DNA of 64,000 nucleotides from Membranipora membranacea. Lineage: Eukaryota; Bryozoa; Gymnolaemata; Cheilostomatida; Membraniporidae. The DNA lies in NCBI GenBank assembly GCA_914767715.1, contig OU612066.1:18140283-18204282 (forward strand). Reading direction: 5' to 3'. The notes beneath the pieces are model-generated. The model saw only the letters and a program-made list of their open reading frames with translations, searched no databases and was not told the DNA's origin. Positions within the stretch are counted from its first letter, which is position 1; every line of letters begins with the position of its first letter. The translations under genes and the position numbers were made by a program. Shown here piece after piece: positions 37,201 through 49,598 of this stretch.

Positions 37201-37955
37201 ATAGTGAGTAAGGAGATAAAGGACTCTAATCAATCACATAGTTAGAGCTTCTCACTTTTATCAGATTGAAAAGAAGAATGCAATGATAACACAACTGCGA
37301 TAATGCCTACCTGGATGATGTTTGCTACATTCCGCGTCATTCTGCTTATTGTTACTGCCAACAAAGTCAAAAAAGGAAAATCCTGTTGCTTCTTTATTGA
37401 AGCAGCTTTACACTAACCATGTAACAAAAGCTACACTCAAAATGCTTGAACAATAGATTCAATCAACATTTTATACCACCTCCAGGCATAATCCTTTTGT
37501 ATGAGCCACCACAACTCTGCTCATTTTTTGCAAAAACATATAAAGCCCTTAACCCTATATTATGTACAAACTAAAATGAAGAGCTCTGATCGGGCCTACC
37601 TCAGCTTCAGTATTACGCTTTGCAATAGATATATTAGTTGGTGTAAATGTTGATAGATTTTACATAACTACGTCAATACTTTCATTAGTAAGCAATAATA
37701 GCATTACTCTTGTCTTGTCTTTGGAGAGGATAGGATATGATATTGGTTGAGACCAAACTCTTTGAGGAACAGGTATTTGGCACCCACCGAAGGTCTTCAA
37801 ACACCCCTAGACAGTTCTTGATTAGCACTGATTGAGCAGTAGGATAACTTTGCATCACTTCAGTCAAGATGGATATGGGATTTGACTGATATTTTAGATA
37901 TAATTTGATTAGATAGATGTGATTTGAGAGCGTGGTGTGTTTTACTTCTTGGACC

Positions 37956-37961
37956 TTTATT
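37956..37961 (-). promoter_or_regulatory. Polyadenylation signal of S4
   Basis: AATAAA on the minus strand, 36 nt past the S4 stop. Confidence 0.65.
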
Positions 37962-37996
37962 ACAGTCAAACTTGATTTATGGCGAAAAACTGTATC

Positions 37997-40900
37997 TTAA
38001 TGCCAACAACGCCAAGTATCTCTTTTACACGAATCGATGTCGGTAAGCCTCAGTTTTGGAAACCTGTTTCCGAAAGCACAGACTGCACTCTGCTTTCCTC
38101 CACCTGTAAATAGAGTAGGCAATGTATTATAAACGATATTACAAATATATTTTAACTTATTACATCAATTAGCCCATAAAATGATAATATAAATTGACAA
38201 GAATTTTATCAAAAACTTTTCTATCTCCCCCTATCTTTCTATCAGTTTGATGCTGAGGAAGAAATGTATGTTGGGTTTCTTTATAGTAATAGGTGGTCAT
38301 AATTGGCCAAGTTCCGTTTTGGTGACGGTTATCGACAACAATACAACAATAACTCTATTTATAGCTTACTGTGGTGTTTGATGAGTCTGAAAACTCCAAG
38401 TGAGCCAACACCGTAGAACTTTCCATAAGGATCATGTATGTTTTGGACCTCAAACACATTATCATCACACATCGTCACAAATGGTAAAGGACTTTCTCGG
38501 CTTGGCTGGAAGCAAATGAAAAGTAAATTAAATAATTTATGTTTTCGGTTACCCTACCCGTTAAAAATCATTGGTTAAGTAACTGGGTGAATATAAGGCC
38601 ATTATATCAGGCAGTTTAAAAAAAATATGTTTCATTGATACTTTTATTTTCCCTTCTGTCGTGAGCAAATGCAATAGCAGACTGTATCTGATGAAGCAGC
38701 TTAAGACCATGGGTATGAACACTGCAGGACTGATAACATTCTATGCTGCCAATGTCAAACCCGTTCTTTCCTACGCCTGCCCAGTATGGTTTCAGTTTAT
38801 CTCCGAAGCCGATAAAGAGAAACTAGAGAAAGTGCAGAGATACGCTACACGCATGATGATGCCACACATAGAGCACTATGACGATAGACTGACCAAGCTA
38901 GCCTTACCCTATATATCCGACTTCTTAATGTCTCTATGCAGCGAACACTTTTCAGAAATTTCAACCGATAATACCCATCCGCTGAACAATAGAATCAGAC
39001 CTAACACTCAAAGAAAATCCGCCCGTAAAGCAGTAATCGACAAATACCGACCCAGCAAATGCCGCACTGTAAAACGGCAGAACAGCTTTTTTGAATTCTA
39101 TATGAGATTTTTCAACTAGTGCAATATTTTTCCATCAATTTTTATGTAAACATTTCAATTTTGTCAACCTTTTTAGGAGTGATACCGGAAATGTCTAAAT
39201 AAACAAACATCAAACATCGTTATTTTAATCACAAAAACAATCGCGTCTGTTTTAGGGAAAATATGAGATTGAACAGGAGGCTGCGACTGGGAGAAAGAGG
39301 AGAGGGATAACGCATGGATCGGCCGTTAATTCGGTAGATTTGTTAAGTCAAAAGTGCAAGAAAGTATATAGATGTGTTATACTGAAATATTCCTTTTACG
39401 GGGCATCACAATTTGGAGAATTGCACAAAATGAGCTTCCATTTTCAAATATGTTAAAATTTAGAAGATCCATACCCATTACATGCTTACCGTTGTAACAA
39501 CCTTGTAACCAGATGGAGCTTCTGTCAACTGACCAAGAGAGTACATTGAATAACCACCGACCCATTTTCGATTGTAAATGTGTATGATGAAGAAAAGTCT
39601 GTTATCACCAGGTAGTTCATACATATCAAAGCTTAAAACTTCATTTCTGCTCTCTAAAACAAGAGTCATTGATGAAGGGTCAGGGCTTACTGTACAATAG
39701 AATGCATTCAAATGTTTGGTCACTTTTCTTCTGATTGTTTTTTAACTGAGTAACAAGATGATCGCCCCAAAATTTAAACCTCTCATTCTCAACATTGCCT
39801 CATGATTCTTGTGAGGGTTTTAATAATTCTCATGATCTTACACTGCTTGTGAAATTGATCTAGATTTTACTTAATAACGAAAGATGAAAACATCTAAGGT
39901 TAGAATATAATGAGGACGAATGGATTGTTTCTGGCATTTGAAGCAAGAACTAGACAAGTAGTGATAAATTCTCATGCATCATTTGGTTGCTGTAAGCTTT
40001 ATTATTGTATTTACCATATCTACGAGGGAGAGTTTTTGGTAGCAATATAAACTCTTTGGATACTTCATCGAAGGAGGCTGGGTCACTAGGATAATCAATA
40101 TCCCATTTTCGAATCCTGTCGTAGCTTGTTACTCTTTCTTCTTTTATCCTTAGTTCAGGGCAGGCATCAGAGAGGGCTGTCAAATAACATTACTTATGAA
40201 TAGTATGCGACTGAAACACTGAGACCAACATTGTCTAGCTTGCTCTTTCTACAAGCCAAATTACCTATACCCCTTGCCTTGTCTCATGTGGGGGGGGGGA
40301 GTAGTGGTATGAGATCATACTCGCCAGAGAACAGGTGATTGACACCTATACCACCACTGGACAATTTTGATTAATACTGATAGACCACATCCTTGATGTT
40401 AGAAGGATGAAATTGATCTGAGTTTGTGGCTTGTGGGTGGAGAGAAGCCAGGGTAAAGCTCCCCTCATTGGAAGGTAGTAATCAATAAAAGGCCATTTGA
40501 TAACTATCAATGAATCCATTTTGGTCCTTAGTTTAAAGACTGCAAAAGGAAAAATAAAATAAGTTGTGTATCAAACTCATCATGGTGAATATTAACAGCC
40601 AGCACTTATGTTAATAATTATAACAGATTAGTTTTATCTTCCACCCACTAATTTTTAAACTATTATTATCAAAGCAGGGATTTAAAACATAAGCTTTCAT
40701 TGGGTATTGCTTCCCCTTTCAAAAATTCGATCTTCCTTCAATACTAAAATGGTTAATAGCCGATTAAATCATCCATATGCAACGAATCCAATGATTAATG
40801 TCATTTGAAAACGCAATATGAAATCAGTTTAAACATTGTTGCCAACCTGGAATAGAATATAACCTCAATTCCAACACTGTTTGAATAGCCGAGTGGGAAA

Positions 40901-41675
40901 GCTCTGCATGTCACTTCCAACTCAAATTATGAAGCGACTTTAATGTTCTCACCATTCGGCGATGAAGCCATTGGTAATTTTTTTACCTTAAAGATCTCCT
41001 AGCAGGGTTCCAAACAAAGACATATCAGCAACACCATGTCGTGGGCTAGAGTCTTTTACATACCTGTTCAAATTTTCATTGCGTTTGAACAAATAGGGAC
41101 CCCGGATAGGGACCCTTTGGCAGCTTCTCAAATACACCCATGTCTATCAGCCTCCTCAAAAACATGCCTCAGTTGATGTAGGCTTTTGATGATGCGTGTT
41201 GTTTCCTCATGATTATATATGCCATTCATACTGAGTTCCTATTGACTTATAACTAAGCATAAGTCATGTGACCTTAGGGCTATAATGCCTGGTTAAAATC
41301 AGATATAATTTGATTATTTCATTATCCAGAATGTGTTGGTGAGTTTGAAATGAGAATACAGACATAAATGTTGAGGATTAAATCGACTGATGCATTAGAA
41401 ATACCATAGTTAAGTGCAAAATTCAGTTTTTAATGTGAGTTGATAAGCCATAATGTCACATGACTTTTGCTAAATTATTAGCCGATAGGAACTCAGTATG
41501 AATGGTATATATAATCAGGAGGAAACAACACGCATCATCAAAAGCCTTCATCAACTGAGGCATTTTTTTGTCTCAAGTCTCAAAAGAAATATTCTTACAA
41601 TTTCTGTATTCAATGAATTACATGCTTACCTAATATTGCTATATAGTAAAGAAGAAATTCTCTCTTAGAAGGCAT
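37997..41675 (-). CDS. S4: secreted protein of the S family, five exons, 204 aa
   Basis: Exons are 41630-41675 (MPSKREFLLYYIAIL), 40015-40176 (ALSDACPELRIKEE ... RIRKWDIDYPSD), 39490-39653 (DMYELPGDNRLFF ... GYKVVTT), 38370-38505 (PSRESPLPF ... MCDDN) and 37997-38103 (GGKQSAVCAF ... DTWRCWH). Sum 615 nt, phases consistent, no stops. The 3' half resembles S1/S3 while exon 2 matches S5, which suggests exchange between paralogues. Intron 3 holds a LINE fragment (38,658-39,220); intron 1 holds an inverted-repeat element ending about 55 bp from exon 1. R3, a pseudogene, is downstream, so this S gene is intact beside a dead R. Confidence 0.8.
38658..39220 (+). mobile_element. 5'-truncated LINE 3' end in S4 intron 3
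   Basis: A plus-strand open frame to 39,119 encodes the RT C-terminus: CNSRLYLMKQLKTMGMN, SYACPVWFQF, EKLEKVQRYATRMM, HPLNNRIRPN. This domain order is typical of LINE reverse transcriptases. It starts within the domain and has no catalytic box. The 3' end is an A/C-rich tail ('aaataaacaaacatcaaac'). The aligned intron of S2 (near 13,711) has 'ttttcccttttgatatttta' with no insert. The frame is fully open, so the insertion is fairly recent. Confidence 0.85.
41157..41572. mobile_element. Inverted-repeat element (arms about 115 bp) in S4 intron 1
   Basis: The left arm starts 'atgcctcagttgatg' and the right arm ends 'catcaactgaggcat'. The arms share 'gatgatgcgtgttgtttcct' and 'ccattcatactgagttccta' as inverted copies. 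No coding capacity, so MITE-like. A clear target duplication was not found; the left flank also differs from S5, which suggests an accompanying deletion. Confidence 0.75.
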
Positions 41676-42120
41676 TTTAGATAGTGCTATGTGAAGACCT
41701 GCTGAACTGGGTTGAACCGTTAAAATGTAGCAAGTAGCTCAAATTCAAAGTATCAGTTTTTTTAAATAAAGGGTGATAAAAATTCATTGTCCTTTCTTCA
41801 GTACATTAGATATGGAGTTTAAAATTAGGAATATATTAGAGTTCATAGTTGGTTTGGTACTTTAGTATCCTTTGTTAGATTTTGAGGTGATTAAAAACCA
41901 GTTGAGGTCTGCAGTTTCTGGCAACATCAGATAATTTCTCTCATGTTTTTCACAGGTAGGTGATGCTAATGTTTTAACAAACAGTCGTAAACATTGAAAA
42001 GGAAATGTCCTTAGTAATGGTGCAAATTTAAAATTTTTTTCTAAATGGCTTTTTGATCATTTTCTTGATGGTTGAGGCAGATAGGAAAGTGAACTCATCA
42101 GCGTATTGATTATACGTTTA

Positions 42121-42306
42121 TTACCTGTCGAGAACTACTAATAACTGGTCATACAGAAAAAGCATATCTGATTCACATAACCTCAGTGTATTAGCCATGA
42201 GAGTAATGTGAGAATGGCCTGTGGCAAGAATTACAAATTGCCTGTGGTAAGGAGGAATTATTGGAGGCTTAAGATTAGGAACTTGTGGCGTGACAGATGG
42301 GAGCAT
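42121..42306 (-). other. Zc copy 4: Pro-rich conserved open frame
   Basis: MLPSVTPQVPNLKPPIIPPY ... ATGHSHIT ... ESDMLFLYDQ then LDR-TAA. It differs from the 53,993 copy by several replacements but stays open. See 33,553 for the family; not recognised. Confidence 0.3.
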
Positions 42307-43483
42307 TGTTTTTTTACCAGGGTTTTCTTAACAAAGGGCAGGTGAGCTGTGACCAAGAGGTACATCTTGTGATGAATGCATAAGTACATTCTGAAGATTA
42401 GTTTCTATCAACATCTGCATACAACAAGCAGTGGTGGTACCACTCAACAACACGCAGGTCATCAGATACGAACTACAAATCACAGGTTGTTTATGCGATC
42501 CTTTGCTCTCATGTCTCTCGTTTTGCCTCCTTGCAGTGGGCTACCAAAATTTAACATAGTGGTCTATATGAGGATAAGCAAATAGCGTTAGTATTATTAT
42601 TAAAATGAAAAACAGGTCCTGAAATTCCGATAAAATTGTCCCTCCAGGAAAACTGAGCTATTAAACAACAAAAAGAATATACTGCTGCAGCTGCTGCCGC
42701 ATCTACTAGCTGGATGTACAGTGGTAATCAGAATCAGTAATGAAAAAGAAACACCCATACAGCAAGTTATGTATGTATGCATTTTTTTTCCTCCTAAAAC
42801 TCTACACTGTGATGTACTGCACAGTGAATTCCATTAGGAAAAAAGGGTTAGCAGTAAAATACACGGGAGTCAAACATAAAATTATTAATCAAGAATAGAT
42901 TGACATGTCATGCATCGCATCTAGAGTAAACTTTGATGTCACATTGCACCTTAATATTTCATCAGTTTTTCGGCAGGTTTCCACAAAAAGTCTTACTGGA
43001 AATTTCACACCTAATCTCGACAAAAGTAATTATTGACTTTGATGTATTGATGTTGCTTGGGTAGAATCCAGTGTAGAAACAGTGTTTTTTATACGAATAG
43101 TTATAAATTCCACCATTACTTCATTGTTATTTACTGTTTTATTACAGAGATTAATGGCAAATAAATCATTAAAATTAAGCTTATTTTTGACGTACAGTCC
43201 ATTGTTATTAGCTGTTTTTGCTACAATATGTAGCAAAAATGCCGGTGAATAGTGTTCATACCATGCCCTTCCAATTCTTATTCTCGAAGACGAAGGGTTT
43301 GTCATCAAAGAACATTCATTTCACAATTAATTTTTTTTTTATTAACTGCAATTATTAAATGCTACTTGGAATGTCCATCTTATTTATTGTTTACTAAACC
43401 AATAGTGCTAGGTTTACCTGAGAGGGTATAGAATAATTTGATTCTCTCACTTTGCTATTATGGTTTTTTAAAAAGTAGACTTT

Positions 43484-43614
43484 TTATATATATGTCACAT
43501 CTACTCTTGAACTTTGATGTCTCTTCCATATCCAGCATAGTTTATGGTTTTGCTTGCACATATCTCGGTGTGTATGGCGAATGACATTGTTCTTTACATG
43601 TTGATAATGTGATG
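43484..43614 (-). other. Zb copy 4: His-rich terminal exon candidate
   Basis: After TTTGCAG: SHYQHVKNNVIRHTHRDMCK ... SSRVDVTYI and stop (43 codons including the stop, same acceptor phase as the 18 kb copy). Za is not present upstream; different sequence, shared with 7,040-7,120, lies there. Confidence 0.3.
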
Positions 43615-44205
43615 CTGCAAACAAGCACTGCTGTCCTGTGAAGTAGAAGGTTATGGGTCCTAATAATATGCGAGCAAGAAGAACCATGGCCGGTTTGCAT
43701 CGTCCATGTTGTGGTATCATCAGTATCAACCTACTTATTGAGGAGCAGATGATCATGATATAGGGAACTTTAACAATTTCCACGTTTTTCCACAATTTCC
43801 AATAAATATCAATATCAACAAGATAAATCCTAATGATCAAATTTATTGTTCATATGTACATGGAGGATAATTCACAGAGTGTGTGAGAGGTACCAGCTAA
43901 GTCTCAATATGTATACGGTTAAATCATGAAGCAGAAAAACAGAAACTGCAAATTTTATAAAATAAAGGAAGAAAATATAAATGATAAATTCAAATAATGA
44001 ACTATAATAAACAATATAAAGCAATAACCAATAGTTAATGAATAAAAATAGAAAAATTCAAAAGATTATTCAGAATAATTAAAAAAAAGAATTGATGCAA
44101 ATGCATTATACAAAGGCAATTTAGGCAACTTCAATCCGCTTGCAGCGTACATCCCAAAAATATAGTTAATGAGAAAAAAAGATTTGGCTTTGAGGTTCTT
44201 GGGAT

Positions 44206-47200
44206 CTAAAGCTCATAGCTCTGATCTTCAATCTTTTGTGGATCTTTTGCTAATACAGTAACAGTACTTGTTTGGCGTTCATAATTTGTATGCAGTTTCA
44301 ACTCCATTTTATCAGAAGTGACAGTCACAAAAATATTTCCGTGTAGATGTGATGCCTGCTTTGTTTTGCTATCCTCTTTTGCTACAACATCCATTGTCTT
44401 CTTTTGAGTCAAAGCTTCTCTTTGGTCAGTGATGTACACATCATGTGCATACTCCGGAACACCAGATTCAGTAATACAACTTTGGTTGTCACAGAGCACA
44501 TACTGATTTTTCATTTGCTCTTCAGGATGATTTGATATTGGTAAGGCCAACTGTGGTGTGGGATGGGGTAGCTTGTTCGCTGGGTTACCATGTCCTAACA
44601 CTGTTGTTTTGGATGATTGGTGGCTATGGCCTAGTATCTCAACATAGTATGGGTCATTTTTTTGAGTGACAGACGGCTTACAATCATATTCTAAGGCCTC
44701 AGGTACAGGGAGAAAACTGGGGTTATCACAATACAGGTCTTCATTTTGCATGTTTCGCTGTGGAGTAGTTTGGAGGGATAGTCGTGGTCTTGGACGGGGT
44801 GGCGTTGTCTGACGATTGTCACAATAAGGGAAGGGGCTGTTTATTTGCTGATCAAACCTCGGTAGTGACAGCCGTGGTCTGGGACGGCGAGGTGCTACAG
44901 GAGGCTTCTCATCTTTTACTGCTGATGATTTTGTTATCGATCCTTCTTTGTAATATTCACGAACATCAGCATAGCAGTAATCATCTGACTCTGAGGTAGC
45001 ACTCTGAGCTCGATGTACCTGCACTGCGGGTTTTCTAGACTGTGGTAGAGGAGGAAGTGGTCTCTCTTGAAAGACTCTAACACTGCCAGATCTTTGCTCA
45101 CTTGTTTCAGCTCTACTCTCTTCAATGCCAAGCACTCCTTCATCTTCTGCATCCCTGTTATATGAGCTGAGCTCTACTTCTGAAAATATTGACAAAGTGA
45201 GTTGGTGCTTTGTTGACTATGTTGTGACTTTGTGAATTTAATTCATCAGCGCATTAGAGTGTTGGCGACTTGTAATATAAATTGTGCTCACCCTAAGGTG
45301 CCGATGAATAATATTTTCATGATTAATATTTTAGCGGATTTGTCCTCCCATACCTATTGAAAAGATGACTTCTAATCATGAATGAAACCTTGTGCATGTA
45401 GCGGCCTTTTTTTGTAAATTCATTGCGTGCATTTGGAATACTCTTCATGAAAACAACGAATATATATGTCACCAACACAGCAATTCATGCAACTATCATT
45501 AACGAAAAAATTAAAACATCATCATTATATTATTGACTTTCCATTGCTATCACCATGCGCAAAGTTGATGTTACATATTCAGGGTAGATTTTTAAAACAC
45601 TTTGTTGGTATTCAAGTCAATATATTATATTAACACACATTCACTGGAACCAACCTTCAAAGACATTGACGGAGTGGGAGGGATTTCTGTGTGTTCTCCG
45701 AGTTGTTTTATTGGAAGTTCGTCTTTTCATGTTTCTAGCGTGGAGGCAGAAAACAGTCAGGGCTATTCCCGATAAACAAAGAATCACTGCGCCTACAGCG
45801 CTCCCAACTATGACACCTGAAAACATAATGACACATGAACATTCATATACCTACTAGCTGTTCTGTGATTTTCCAGTTTGTGAATCATGAAGTTGCCTGA
45901 TGACTTTTGTCTAATTACTAACCATCTGCAATGCTAACCCAGATAGGTATTTTATCATTTCCCACAATTAATGGAATATCATTCTTTTATAAGCAATAGA
46001 ATGGATTTAGACCCCGCTGGCCACTTGCCAAACGATATTTCATATAGCCTTAGTAAATAGTGTATCAGGGAATTCACATCGATGTGCAGGATATTTTAAG
46101 ATATACTACACTTACCTGTGTCTGTCGGGTCATTGTTTGGAGAAGCACTGGTTGATATATTATTAGATACTGCCGTGTCGTCATCGTCGTAGAAAACACT
46201 GACTGCAAAATCAACAACTTCATCAATGAACATAAAGCCAATAAATCAAGATAGTAGTTTTGCACATTGAAATGAGTTTGCAGAGATGTTTATACATGCA
46301 TAATTTAAATTGAATGGGGATTATTCACATTTTTTATATAATGTTAAACTGCAGTTGGCATTTTCCCTTGAATTCTCCCTGCATTATATGCTTGTTTAAA
46401 AATTCAAAAAAAGACTCAACTTCTATAACAATGACTTACTATTATACTCGAGGGTGATAATCTGACCTTGTCCTCTTTCAATAGCGTACAAGTTTTTTCC
46501 TCTGGTTTGATAATCGGCCAAAACTGGTACAAGCAAGTTCTGTTTCTGGTCACACTCAGTATGATTGCAGGGCAAACTGGTCACTCCCTCTGCTACCTTG
46601 GTGTAGTCTCCAGTATCTGTGTTGACAAGAAGCATCTCTTGGGTGGCGGTAACGCAGAGCAGTGCCTTTTCACCTATACTTACTGCATGAATAATTCGAC
46701 CAGGATTCCCATTTAGAATGACAGGAGTATACTCTGACCTCAAAAAGTCCACATGACTGACTGTGACATTTGTGCGTCTTTGAATTGTATATACCCCTGA
46801 GAAATTATTGTTTAATGCTATCGCATCAATGTTTCCAAAAGAACTCATGAGCTGAAATGGGGTAGTTGAGAAGTTTTCTGCAGTGAGGTTAACTTGGTAG
46901 ATTGTTGAAGCAGCAGTGTAATATGCAAGATTATTGGCAGAATCTACAGAAGTTGGTCCGAAAGTAGTCGATGAAATTTGACTGCAGTTAAGGGTTGTTT
47001 GATTTGGTTGGTTGTCGCAGAAAGATTTGGGTAGGTTGATTGTTTTGTTGTCTTTCTTTCCAGTAAAATGAATTTTTACGGCGGTTTCTTCACGGACAAG
47101 GAATGATTCCTTGCCAATCTGTTTGAAGCTTTCGATGTTTTCATCGGAGGTCAGGATCCATCTTGACTTTTGATGTGTTTTGTTCCTACTGTAAATTCTC

Positions 47201-49598
47201 TTATCCTGTGAGTAGAAGAACTTGTCATCAAAACTTCTGTCAGGCTGAATTGCTGTTATGTGGTAGAGATCTGTCAAGTTAACATCCAGTTTGTGTGAAA
47301 CTTCCAAGTTCAGAATCATTCTGCAAAGATAAAAATATTACCTAAACACACTCATACACATCCCAGACGTTTGACATGTAAAATCTACAGACATATGTCG
47401 GCCCAAGGAGTTAAAGTGATTAACTCCTTGGTCGGGCAACTCTCATTAATTAATAATAAATAACCATAACATTTAAAACAGACCATTTATGACATAATAG
47501 CCCTACAGGGGGAACCAACAGAAAAGCTGGAGACTACAAGATCATTTCTCCCAGCATATCCATATAAGATTGACCATAATCTGATTCATACTTAAGAGTT
47601 ATCTAGCCTCTTCAGCAGCTATGGTTGATTAAAATGGTTGATTAAAATCAGGTGTCTTATCACTCGAAGAATAGACGGCGAAATATAAGTGCTAGGTCGC
47701 AATAGCTGCGCCAGGTTGCTCTCAGTTTGCAGGCAGGTCGGAGCACACCTGGGGGCCAACCAAACCCTACTAGTCAATGGACTGTAGTGGGATTGGAACC
47801 CATGACCTTCAGTATTTTCACGCTGAAGGACTTCTCGGCCTATTGGCTAAGAACAAAGTGTCACTGCCAATGGCCGATTAGTGCCAGTTCAGTTTTGGCA
47901 GCTTGCTGCATATTTATGATTAGGAGGTCCTCTATGGCCTCACCTCTAGGATGCATTCTAGTTTTCTAGAATGTACCACATTCTCAGTGTGAGGATTAGG
48001 GCACCTTGCGTCCCTCTTTAGGGGCAGCCCAATCTTCTGTTTCTTAGCAAACAGCAGGACCGGCACTCTAACCAACTGTGCCGCTTCCTACTCCTATGGC
48101 TGATAAAGTTAGAGTAACTTAAATCTTGTTGAATTCTTATGGTCGTCCTTTGAACATTAATGAAAGGTCTGTTTCTTATCATAACACAAAGCACAAACAC
48201 AAAACACAAATACAAGAAGAACATTGACTCTGTGGTTTTAGAACATGAGCCAACATTTTGAAACAGGAACAAAGACTTTTGAACCAACTGGACATCAAAT
48301 TTGGGTTATGTAGAACACAGTTGTCTTTGGATATACCCACCCTCCCTTGTGATTAGCTATGTACGAAACTTATAGAACTAGTGATGGTTTACAGAAAGAG
48401 ACACTGATACGGGTGATTTTATATCACAATTTCAAATAATCGATAGAGATCTGAATATTGTATAGGCAACTCCGACCTTTTCAGATACAAACCCATGTGG
48501 TCAATTTACCCCTTAGATCAGTAAAGGGGCAACATATAGTGAGTAACAAACATTTCATCATGACTTGAATAAAAACCACAGCCAAGTTCATCTTTCTAGA
48601 AACCAACTTCATTCATTAAATCGGATGAGGTATTAAGGTCGAGATAAAACAAGAGATGGGAGAAAGTCAATATGTTAAATGTTCATCGAGCAGTTACACA
48701 GAGTTTGTTTGCAGTCACACGCAAGTAACATACCGAGATACTAAGGCCGTCGATGCAGGTTTGTAGTTGAGATTATTGTTAGAGGCTTCTACAGTCATTC
48801 CACACCACAGTACGAGTAGGAACTACAAACAATAAATAATAGTAAGTTAATCAGTTTTATTGTCCTGGTTAGTTAGATTTAGATCAAAATATATAATAAA
48901 TAAATATCTTTCATTTTCATTTTTGAGCCTATTGAGTAAACACACCATGTTTGTGAAATAAAAACACAGATATTGGTATTGTGCCAAATTAAATTAAATG
49001 AAATTAATATGCAGTCCATTATAGAATGAACTGAATAAAGCTTGGCCAGTCCTTGCAATGGTTTGTCATCAACCCCAGTTATCCAATTTTTGATTAAGTA
49101 AAACATGTTTCAGATTGACCCTCTGTGCCTTATATTAGCCATGTGGGACTTGGATTGAGTTGTTATTCACTTTGGTCCCATGTTGCGATTTCGTAAGGAT
49201 TTCGGGAGTTATCGATCCATGGAAATGGCATTAAAGTCAACTTCCGATAAACCGATCCACAATTTTTGACGCGAATACAGATACCGCACTGAATCACGCC
49301 ATTCCAATTGCACACAATGGCTTCAAAGGGCATTGACGCGGGTGACCTGGGTTCAAGTCCCGGCCGCGGCAAATGTTTTTCATGGTTTTTCCATCATGGA
49401 AATGGTTAGCATTCATAACTCGAAATCGGAGTGGACCACAAATTCGATGCATGGAACCATAGTGAGTAAGGAGATAAAGGACTCTAATCAATCACATAGT
49501 TAGAGCTTCTCACTTTTATCAGATTGAAAAGAAGAATGCAATGATAACACAACTGCGATAATGCCTACCTGGATGATGTTTGCTACATTCGGCATCAT
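44206..49598 (-). CDS. R4: intact type I membrane receptor with SH2/SH3-ligand tail, six exons, 740 aa
   Basis: Exons: 49569-49598, 48734-48822, 46440-47320, 46116-46202, 45655-45816, 44206-45179; 2223 nt, phases 0, 2, 1, 1, 1, all GT-AG. Residues 1-25 are a signal peptide split over exons 1-2 (MMPNVANIIQ + FLLVLWCGMTVEA). Residues 41-333 form the ectodomain, with about ten NxS/T sites and strand-like repeats such as NNLAYYTAASTIYQVNL and KNLYAIERGQGQIITL, perhaps a beta-propeller (guess). A Ser/Thr/Asp stalk follows, then one helix at about 364-387 (VIVGSAVGAVILCLSGIAL) and a basic stop-transfer. The tail (388-740) has RPLPPLP 456-462 (class I SH3 ligand), PVAPRR 510-515, Y486 ADV, YCDN at 535 and 566 (YxN), YYVEI 594-598 and YAHDVYITD 660-668. 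No kinase domain. Probable tyrosine-phosphorylated signalling receptor; ligand unknown. Confidence 0.85.
47690..48095 (-). repeat. tRNA-derived SINE in R4 intron 2, split by a later insertion
   Basis: Same repeat as 36,290-36,455. Its two halves (to 47,831 and from 48,056) would be continuous without the 47,832-48,055 insert, as the uninterrupted R3 copy shows. Confidence 0.6.
47832..48055 (+). mobile_element. U2-snRNA-like 5' head element, 224 bp, with 5-bp target duplication
   Basis: It opens with 'ttctcggcctattggctaag', which differs at one base from the conserved U2 snRNA 5' segment as I know it, then 'aacaaagtgt'; after that it no longer matches U2. It is flanked by aggac on both sides (47827-47831 and 48056-48060). 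The empty site is visible in R3 near 36,411. A dispersed U2-derived SINE or a retro-pseudogene are both possible. Confidence 0.65.
49185..49450 (+). repeat. tRNA-derived SINE-like repeat, R4 copy
   Basis: Contains 'gacctgggttcaagtcccgg', a T-arm-like B box, with the same flanks as 36,930-37,200. Confidence 0.6.

Larger units (their letters stand above)
34270..37340 (-). pseudogene. R3: truncated receptor copy lacking signal exon 2 and the tail exon
   Basis: Exon 1 is 37311-37340 (MTRNVANIIQ). Exon 2 is absent: at about 36,925 sequence jumps across a region that in R4 spans about 48,540-49,183. Exon 3 (35027-35909) is nearly identical to R4 but has two extra T in a T run near 35,130, shifting frame after CDQK. 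Exon 4 is 34690-34776. Exon 5 (34270-34390) keeps GVIVGSAVGAVILCLSG, then a CAGT/ACTG short repeat replaces the end of the helix and gives a stop after ALTD. The exon is cut at 34,270 and fused to Z-module DNA; no cytoplasmic exon follows. It is clearly non-functional as a receptor. Confidence 0.85.

Noticed and set aside
44784-44999. Plus-strand open frame opposite the R4 tail (also 23141-23365)
   Set aside because: Antisense shadow of the Pro/Arg-rich tail exon.
46468-46716. Plus-strand open frame opposite the R4 ectodomain exon (also 9842-10090)
   Set aside because: It is the antisense of a well-supported coding exon and owes its conservation to that exon.
47317-47319. ATG at the beginning of R exon 3 as the R start codon
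   Set aside because: It directly follows a TTTGCAG acceptor, and exons 1-2 supply an in-phase signal peptide in the other copies.
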